A DNA stretch of 38,393 nucleotides from JBEIHI01 sp964655245 (lineage in GTDB: Bacteria; Bdellovibrionota; UBA2394), in contig CAZZLQ010000015.1 of the NCBI GenBank assembly GCA_964655245.1, positions 1 through 38,393 on the forward strand. The letters run 5' to 3'. Positions 33,005-38,393 of this stretch are shown piece by piece (the first letter of the stretch is position 1; the number at the start of each line of letters is the position of its first letter). A model generated the notes under the pieces. That model had not been told where the DNA came from. It did not search any database and was given only the letters and a program-made list of their open reading frames with translations. The position numbers were made by a program, and so were the translations under genes.

Positions 33005-34282
33005 ATGGCGAGAAAAGTTCCAGCTTCAGGGATTAACCTCTTTCAACTGATTTATATTCTGATTCGAGAGTATACGGAAAGAACCGGGCAGAAGCCCTTG
33101 AATCTATCATTGGGAAATCCTGATGGCGTTCCCGACCGTCGTGTCTTGGAACTTCAAGCAAAGTTTGCAAAAGATCCGGCCTATGATCTTCACACCTATG
33201 CCGAAGACAAAAACATCAATCAATTTGCTGAACTGATGGTTCAGACGCATACGGGCTTGAATCCCTCTGACTACTCTCACTTAAAAGCCCTTCCCATTCC
33301 AGGGATCAAGACAACCACTGCACTACTTCCACTCGCCTGTGGACTCCACTTGCCCGATCAACAAAATCGCAAGGCGTTTCACGTTGTGAGCAATCTTCCG
33401 GCCTACGATGTGATGGGAACTTGGTCGAATCAGTACTTGGCCACCAATCGAATTGTTTGGCCGCTGCTGTCGAAGGACAATATGAGACTGAACATAGATC
33501 TCCTTCAAGGCGCTCTTGATAAGGCTCGCATCAAAAGACCCGATTTGATCTTTGTCATCCGCCCCGGAAACCCCGCCGCGGTAGGCGCCTCTCAAGAAGA
33601 ATGGAAATCATTGATTGAGTTTTGTCTCAAACACAAATGCCGGCTGGTCAACGACGGAGCCTACACCGGACTTGCTTCAGCAAATCACGTCAGCCTCATG
33701 TCTGTCGCCAAGGACTATCCTGAACTTGAATGGGCTGAAATGTTCTCCTTGAGTAAATCCTTCAATGATCCAGGAGCTCGATTGGGAGCCATCGTCGGAT
33801 CGAAGGACTTCATAGACGATTATGTGATGATCAAAGGCAATACCGAGTCAGGCCCAGTCCCTTTTGTCATGGCTGCATACGCGGAGTTATTCAAAGATCA
33901 AACGCTCACGCAGAGTATTCTGAAGGATCTTCAAAAAATGTATGAAGCACGACTGGAGTATCTCATCGGCAGCCTCAAGAAAATAGGGCTTCGGCAAGCC
34001 TGTCAAACCGATGCGGGATTCTTTACTTTATGGAAAGCACCCCGACGGATTTTGGGTCGAGACCTTTCCCAAGATCCATCGACCAAAGATATGCCACTTT
34101 CGGAGGCGCTGAACCGCACCATCATTTCTGAAACCGGAATTGTGGGAGTTCACTTTCAGGGCCTTAATCCCGATGGAGGCTCTGACCCTTTGATTCGATA
34201 CGCTGTTTGCGCTGACGTCTTATCGAAGGATTTTCAGAGTCGATTTGAGCGGGAACTAGCACGGCTTCAGCCGGAGTATTAA
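33005..34282 (+). CDS. Fold-type I PLP-dependent aminotransferase (class I/II)
   Basis: At 425 aa, with the PLP Lys251 in FSLSKSFNDPGARLGAIVG, an Asp217 in NDGAY, and the class signature FVIRPGNPAAVGAS where most class I/II enzymes have N-N/G-P-T-G (the N-P is kept). The N-terminal NLSLGNPDGVPD is the usual substrate-domain start. It begins 17 nt after the PlsC gene stop, so it may be in the same transcript. Close relatives include LL-diaminopimelate or aspartate-type transaminases; substrate specificity cannot be read from sequence. If the upstream pair makes an amino-acid-containing lipid, this could supply or recycle an amino acid, but that is speculative. Confidence 0.85.
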   Translation: MARKVPASGINLFQLIYILIREYTERTGQKPLNLSLGNPDGVPDRRVLELQAKFAKDPAYDLHTYAEDKNINQFAELMVQTHTGLNPSDYSHLKALPIPGIKTTTALLPLACGLHLPDQQNRKAFHVVSNLPAYDVMGTWSNQYLATNRIVWPLLSKDNMRLNIDLLQGALDKARIKRPDLIFVIRPGNPAAVGASQEEWKSLIEFCLKHKCRLVNDGAYTGLASANHVSLMSVAKDYPELEWAEMFSLSKSFNDPGARLGAIVGSKDFIDDYVMIKGNTESGPVPFVMAAYAELFKDQTLTQSILKDLQKMYEARLEYLIGSLKKIGLRQACQTDAGFFTLWKAPRRILGRDLSQDPSTKDMPLSEALNRTIISETGIVGVHFQGLNPDGGSDPLIRYAVCADVLSKDFQSRFERELARLQPEY

Positions 34283-34337
34283 ATCAAACTGAATCTGGTT
34301 GCGCGAATGCTTGCGTCGTGGTGTCTTGAGGGTCCTC

Positions 34338-34414
34338 GGGCAGTTAGCTCAGTTGGCTAGAGCATCGCCCTTACAAGGCGAGGGTCGTAGGTTCGAGCCC
34401 TACACTGCCCACCA
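34338..34414 (+). tRNA. tRNA-Val (anticodon TAC)
   Basis: Complete cloverleaf: acceptor GGGCAGT/ACTGCCC, D-arm AGCTCAGTTGGCTAGAGC, anticodon stem TCGCC/GGCGA with loop CTTACAA and anticodon TAC, T-arm GTAGG-TTCGAGC-CCTAC. Discriminator A is followed by an encoded CCA (34412-34414). It stands alone between the aminotransferase and pncA genes. The tRNA-Gln gene in this window does not encode CCA, so the genome mixes both. Confidence 0.97.
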
Positions 34415-34425
34415 CTTTCTTCTTT

Positions 34426-35064
34426 CTAACTCACTCCAACATTTCTTGTGAACTCTTTGGGTGACCAGACCTCAAAGCCAAGGGACTTGGCATCACGACT
34501 ACTCCATGCAACGCAATAATCACCAGCAAGCCCAACAATGACGAGTCGGGAAATTTGGCGATCTCGCAAGAATCCGGCAAGTCCCGTGGAGGTTCCGTCG
34601 TTCTCAAAAAAAGTCGAATAGGAATCACAATCGATTCGTGTGCCCTTTCGAACAATGAGCTGGGCCCGCTCAAGAGGAAGTCGTCGATTGACCTCAGCTC
34701 CCCGCGTTCCCTGCACACAATGATCCGGCCAAAGAATCTGCTCGTGCCTGGGAGTCCGACGCAGATAATGCGAAAGAACATCCTCCGAGAAATGCGATCG
34801 CACCAGGCCACGCTCAACTTCATCCAGCCTGAGATGCTCAAACGGCTGTTTTCCCTCATAAGAACTTGCAAATGAAATATGCCCCGCAGGATGAAAGTCC
34901 TGCGTCACAATCACATTGGGAAATGTCATCATCAATTGAGCGATGGGTTCGACAATTTCATCTCCTCGAGGAACCGCCAAAGCGCCCCCTGGCTCAAAGT
35001 CGTACTGCTGATCCACAACGATCAAGGCGCAGGCTGGATCGTGGCTAAGTTCATCCATCTTCAT
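34426..35064 (-). CDS. pncA: Nicotinamidase (isochorismatase fold)
   Basis: Hydrolyses nicotinamide to nicotinate in the NAD salvage cycle. Catalytic triad candidates are Asp18 (VVDQQYDF), Lys140 (VRKGTRID) and Cys184 (GLAGDYCVAWSS). The metal-site segment TQDFHPAGHISFA holds Asp56, His58 and His62, and WPDHCVQGTRGAE is the PncA signature. At 212 aa it is normal. It starts at ATG 35064 (or ATG 35058) and is divergent from pncB, the next enzyme of the pathway. It is intact. Confidence 0.94.
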   Translation of the reverse strand: MKMDELSHDPACALIVVDQQYDFEPGGALAVPRGDEIVEPIAQLMMTFPNVIVTQDFHPAGHISFASSYEGKQPFEHLRLDEVERGLVRSHFSEDVLSHYLRRTPRHEQILWPDHCVQGTRGAEVNRRLPLERAQLIVRKGTRIDCDSYSTFFENDGTSTGLAGFLRDRQISRLVIVGLAGDYCVAWSSRDAKSLGFEVWSPKEFTRNVGVS

Positions 35065-35105
35065 GACTCCTTACACCTATCAGGGGACACGCGTCGGGTC
35101 GAGAT

Positions 35106-35134
35106 TTGACCCCGTTTTGATCCACGCCTATGCT
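35106..35134 (+). promoter_or_regulatory. Putative promoter of pncB
   Basis: TTGACC (35106-35111, five of six), an exact 17-nt spacer, then TATGCT (35129-35134, four of six). Transcription would start near 35141, directly before the ATG at 35144, so pncB could be leaderless. No Shine-Dalgarno precedes that ATG. Confidence 0.5.
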
Positions 35135-35143
35135 CCAAAAATC

Positions 35144-36685
35144 ATGTCGATTCGGCTGAGCCCACTGTTTACGGACCTTTACCAGCTGACGATGGCTCAG
35201 GCCTATTTTGCGGCGGGAAAGCATCAAGACAAAGCTGTCTTTGAAATGTTCTTTAGACGCTGCCCCTTTGGAGGTGAGTTTGCTGTCATTGCTGGATTTG
35301 ATCTGATTCGAGAGATCATCAATAATTTTTATTTTGAAGAGGACGATCTCAGCTATCTCAAAAGCCTCCCAGGGTTTGCTCAAGCTAGCCCACGATTCTT
35401 TGATGAGCTTCGAAGACTCAGCTTAGCTGATCTTGAAATCCGCGCCGTAGCCGAAGGCTCTCTCGTTTTTGCCAAAGAGCCAATCCTTCAAGTCAAAGGT
35501 CCCCTGCTGAAGGCTCAGCTCCTCGAAAGCGCTTTGCTCAATGCCGTTAACTTCTCAACTCTTATTGCAACGTATGCACGTCGGATTCGAAACATTGCAG
35601 GAGGTCGCCAACTTGTTGAGTTTGGAATGCGCCGAGCTCAAGGGCCCAATGGGGCGATGACAGCGACTCGCGCATCATACATCGGCGGCTTCGATGCCAC
35701 ATCAAACGTCTTGGCGGGAAAGTCGCTCGACATTCCCGTTGTGGGAACCATGGCCCACTCGTTCGTTCAAAGCTTTTCATCGCTCGAAGAAGAAAACTTT
35801 TTTTGGAAAGGCGAGAACTGCAAAAAGCAATGGCTCGATATTGCCGCTGAAGACGGCCGCTCGACGAATCCTGGAGAGTGGGCGGCTTTCATGGCTTATG
35901 CCCAAACCTTTCCAGACTCATCCTTATTGCTCGTCGATACCTACGACACATTGAACTCAGGACTCATCAATGCGATACGCGTTTTTAAAATGCTGAAGCG
36001 CAGCGGCCATAAACCGCTCGGCATTCGACTTGATAGCGGCGATTTGGTTTATCTCTCTCAAGAGGCAAGACAAATGCTCGATGCCGCCGGCTTTCAGGAT
36101 GCAAAAATTTTTGCATCCAATGAACTCGATGAACGAGTGATTGAGAGCGTTCAAGAGCAGGGTGCAAAGATTGATGCCTATGGTGTAGGCACGCATCTCG
36201 TCACGGCCTTTGATCAACCAGCCTTAGGAGGAGTCTATAAACTGGTTGAACTCAACGGCAAACCACGGATGAAAATTTCCCAGCAGACGGAAAAGCTGGT
36301 GATTCCATCAGAGAAGGAAGTTTACCGCATTCAAGGAGTCGATGGCGGCTATCTCCTGGATTTTTTGACAACCTCGCAAGAGGGCGCACCGAAACCGGGG
36401 CAGGATCTCTTGGCTCTTCACACCTCCGACCCTTTCAAACGAGTCCATGTGGTCCCCTCAAGTGTACAGCCCCTTCTCCAGCCGCTTTTTCAGAAGGGGC
36501 GCTGGCATGATCATCGAGATCTACGGGAGAAGCGAAGAGAAAGCCTTGAGAGCATGCGCTTTCTTCGCTCGGATGTCTGGCGGATTCACAATCCAGCCCC
36601 CTACAAGGTCTCTGTGTCAGAGCCCCTGTCGCAGCTGATGAAAGACCTTTATCGAACGGAAAATCCCCCTGCTCAGATTCGATAG
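35144..36685 (+). CDS. pncB: Nicotinate phosphoribosyltransferase
   Basis: ATP-assisted enzyme joining nicotinate and PRPP to nicotinate mononucleotide. Family blocks: SPLFTDLYQLTMAQAYF at the N-terminus, FFRRCPFGGEFAVIAGF, EFGMRRAQGPNGAMTATRA, GTMAHSFV with the catalytic His, LVDTYDTLNSGL, and GIRLDSGDLVYLS. I use ATG 35144 because the N-terminus then begins just ahead of the TDLYQLTMA motif; an in-frame ATG at 35063 would add 27 unrelated residues and overlap the pncA ATG within one CATG. At 513 aa it fits the NAPRT type. It faces pncA, forming a salvage pair. Confidence 0.95.
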   Translation: MSIRLSPLFTDLYQLTMAQAYFAAGKHQDKAVFEMFFRRCPFGGEFAVIAGFDLIREIINNFYFEEDDLSYLKSLPGFAQASPRFFDELRRLSLADLEIRAVAEGSLVFAKEPILQVKGPLLKAQLLESALLNAVNFSTLIATYARRIRNIAGGRQLVEFGMRRAQGPNGAMTATRASYIGGFDATSNVLAGKSLDIPVVGTMAHSFVQSFSSLEEENFFWKGENCKKQWLDIAAEDGRSTNPGEWAAFMAYAQTFPDSSLLLVDTYDTLNSGLINAIRVFKMLKRSGHKPLGIRLDSGDLVYLSQEARQMLDAAGFQDAKIFASNELDERVIESVQEQGAKIDAYGVGTHLVTAFDQPALGGVYKLVELNGKPRMKISQQTEKLVIPSEKEVYRIQGVDGGYLLDFLTTSQEGAPKPGQDLLALHTSDPFKRVHVVPSSVQPLLQPLFQKGRWHDHRDLREKRRESLESMRFLRSDVWRIHNPAPYKVSVSEPLSQLMKDLYRTENPPAQIR

Positions 36686-36725
36686 GAAGGTTGAGACCTA
36701 CGCTGAGATTCGCTAGGATTTGAGG

Positions 36726-38393
36726 ATGTCTGAAACAGCTTCTGAGGCCACGTCTTCCTCACAAATGAACTTCCCCAAGATGGAGGAAGAAGTTCTTGCC
36801 CACTGGCAGAAGGCGAAGATTTTTGAAAAATCTCTGGACCCAAAGAAGCCGCGCTTTAACTTCTACGATGGTCCTCCGTTTGCCACAGGACTTCCCCATT
36901 ACGGTCACTTACTTGCCAGCACTCTCAAAGACGTGGTGCCTCGCTATTGGACCATGAGGGGCTTTCACGTCGAAAGACGTTGGGGCTGGGATTGTCATGG
37001 AGTTCCCATTGAACAGGAAATCGACAAGAAGTTTCAGTTCAAATCATCCGCTGAAATCGAAAAGTTTGGAATCGCTCAATACAATAAGGAATGCCGCGAA
37101 ATCGTCCTGCGTTTTGTGAACGAATGGCAGCGCACGATCAATCGAATTGGACGATGGGCCGATTTTCAAAATGACTATAAAACCATGGATCTCTCTTTCA
37201 TGGAGTCCGTCTGGTGGATCATCAATGAGCTTTGGAGCAAGGGCCTGATTTACAGAGGCTTCAAAGTCATGCCTTTTTCGACATCTTTGGGAACACCCCT
37301 CAGCAACTTCGAAGCGGGTCTCAATTACCAAGATGTTCAAGATCCAGCGATTACGATCACCTTCCCTCTTCGCCATGATCCCTCGACTTCATTTTTGGCA
37401 TGGACGACTACTCCTTGGACCCTGCCATCCAATCTCGCACTCGCGCTCGGTGAGGATATCATCTATGCCACCGTTCAAGATCCTTCTCGCGAGAACAAAA
37501 AGTTCATCATCGCTGAAGCCTTAATCGACAAATATTTTAAGAAAGATCAGATTCAGATTCTCGCAACAAAGAAGGGATCAGAACTCGTTGGGATCGAATA
37601 CCTTCCTCTTTTTGATTTTTATAAAGATAAGGCAAAGCCCTACTTTTCGACGCTCCTCAGCAGTCATGTCACAACGGAAGCTGGAACGGGGATTGTTCAT
37701 ATGGCGCCAGCCTTTGGCGAGGATGACTTCGTGGCTTGTCAAAAATTGGGCATCAAGCCGGTCTGTCCGATAGACTCCAACGGCAAGTTTTCAAGCGAGA
37801 TTGCTCCCTACACTGGAATGTATGTGAAGGAGGCGGACAAGAAGATCATTTCCGATCTCAAAGCATTGGGCCGACTGTTTAAACAAGATACCCTTCAACA
37901 TGCATACCCTTATTGCTACCGAACAGACACTCCACTGATTTACCGAATTGTTGGATCCTGGTTTGTCAAAGTCGAGGCCATCAAAGAGCGGCTTGTTGCG
38001 AATAACATTGAACACACGCACTGGGTTCCTGAACATTTGCGAGAAGGTCGATTCGGCAAGTGGCTCGAGGGAGCTAGAGACTGGGCGATTTCACGAAACC
38101 GTTTTTGGGGAAACCCGCTTCCCATTTTTGAATCCTTTGAAGATCCCGAAGATCAGCGAGATTATTTTTGTGTCTCAGGCGTCAGCGAGCTGGAGAAAAT
38201 CACAGGACAGAAATTCTCGGACATTCATCGAGAACACCTCGACGGAATCATCATCGAAAGAAATGGCAAAAAATACCGCCGAGTCCCTGAGGTCTTGGAC
38301 TGTTGGTTTGAAAGCGGCGCGATGCCCTATGCGCAAAACCACTACCCCTTTCAAAACAAAGAGGGATTTGAAAAAATCTATCCGGCCGATTTT
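36726..38393 (+). CDS. ileS: Isoleucyl-tRNA synthetase, eukaryote-like type 2 (3' end outside window)
   Basis: The first 556 codons of a class Ia synthetase of about 1,000 aa, open to the last base of the window. The HIGH motif is PHYGHLLAS at about residue 57. Features of the eukaryote-like (IleRS2) clade are LPHYGHLLAS-T-LKD, VERRWGWDCHGVPIEQEIDK and the editing-domain end GAMPYAQNHYPFQNKEGF. The CP1 editing domain shows AWTTTPWTLPSN, GTGIVHMAPAFGEDD. The ATG at 36726 follows AGGATTTGAGG, a suitable RBS. The KMSKS loop and anticodon domain are outside. In other bacteria type 2 enzymes are associated with natural mupirocin resistance; this is known of the clade, not shown here. Confidence 0.96.
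   Translation, partial: MSETASEATSSSQMNFPKMEEEVLAHWQKAKIFEKSLDPKKPRFNFYDGPPFATGLPHYGHLLASTLKDVVPRYWTMRGFHVERRWGWDCHGVPIEQEIDKKFQFKSSAEIEKFGIAQYNKECREIVLRFVNEWQRTINRIGRWADFQNDYKTMDLSFMESVWWIINELWSKGLIYRGFKVMPFSTSLGTPLSNFEAGLNYQDVQDPAITITFPLRHDPSTSFLAWTTTPWTLPSNLALALGEDIIYATVQDPSRENKKFIIAEALIDKYFKKDQIQILATKKGSELVGIEYLPLFDFYKDKAKPYFSTLLSSHVTTEAGTGIVHMAPAFGEDDFVACQKLGIKPVCPIDSNGKFSSEIAPYTGMYVKEADKKIISDLKALGRLFKQDTLQHAYPYCYRTDTPLIYRIVGSWFVKVEAIKERLVANNIEHTHWVPEHLREGRFGKWLEGARDWAISRNRFWGNPLPIFESFEDPEDQRDYFCVSGVSELEKITGQKFSDIHREHLDGIIIERNGKKYRRVPEVLDCWFESGAMPYAQNHYPFQNKEGFEKIYPADF

Overview
This window is chromosomal housekeeping DNA from a Gram-negative, aerobically respiring bacterium of roughly 50% GC. 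An outer-membrane lifestyle is shown by a retrograde lipid transport (Mla/MCE) locus, RseP, and lipoprotein and periplasmic export signals. Heme A synthase and a CxxCH protein indicate cytochrome-based respiration. The gene set, the FHA and FHA-PATAN proteins, the PBP1A-tatA-tatC string and the very tight convergent packing suggest a delta-proteobacterium-like or Bdellovibrionota-like organism. That placement is inference from gene content, not from a search. No IS element, prophage, CRISPR array or integrase was seen, and the window reads as core genome with a few lineage-specific genes. Layout: positions 1-2458 (+) hold the 3' part of rplI, dnaB and plsY. Positions 2460-5219 (-) hold a compact run of three FHA-domain proteins with five FHA domains in total and a PATAN/DUF4388-like module in the last. 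Positions 5301-9016 (+) hold a class A penicillin-binding protein followed without a gap by tatA and tatC. Positions 9000-15405 are the least conventional part: a TetR regulator, a structured 315-bp intergenic stretch, a periplasmic CxxCH (c-type heme) protein, a GNAT acetyltransferase, heme A synthase, an unknown secreted protein, a secreted SelO-like pseudokinase homologue, and a CPBP-family membrane protease. Positions 15410-18252 hold tRNA-Gln, ispE, dusB and pssA. Positions 18262-25967 (-) are a long operon, transcribed from high to low coordinates as rpsB-tsf-pyrH-frr-uppS-cdsA-dxr-rseP-tsaB-pssA, which joins translation, isoprenoid and phospholipid synthesis, and envelope stress proteolysis. 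Positions 26071-30815 (-) run alr-mlaE-mlaF-mlaD-lipoprotein. Positions 30887-34282 (+) hold a zinc-ribbon/CarD-like protein, an OlsB-like N-acyltransferase with a PlsC/OlsA-like O-acyltransferase (a possible ornithine-lipid pair), and a fold-type I aminotransferase. Then come tRNA-Val, a divergent NAD-salvage pair (pncA and pncB), and the 5' half of a eukaryote-like (type 2) isoleucyl-tRNA synthetase that runs off the window. The recurring theme is envelope construction: membrane phospholipid precursors (plsY, cdsA, pssA), undecaprenyl and isoprenoid supply (dxr, ispE, uppS), peptidoglycan (alr, PBP1A), export (Tat), lipid trafficking (Mla) and lipid modification (OlsB/PlsC). The strongest leads for something undescribed are the secreted SelO-like protein with altered active-site positions next to a CPBP protease, the triple FHA operon, the MlaD homologue with a predicted C-terminal beta-rich barrel-like domain, the drastically shortened TsaB, and two divergent gene pairs whose ATG codons overlap within a CATG.
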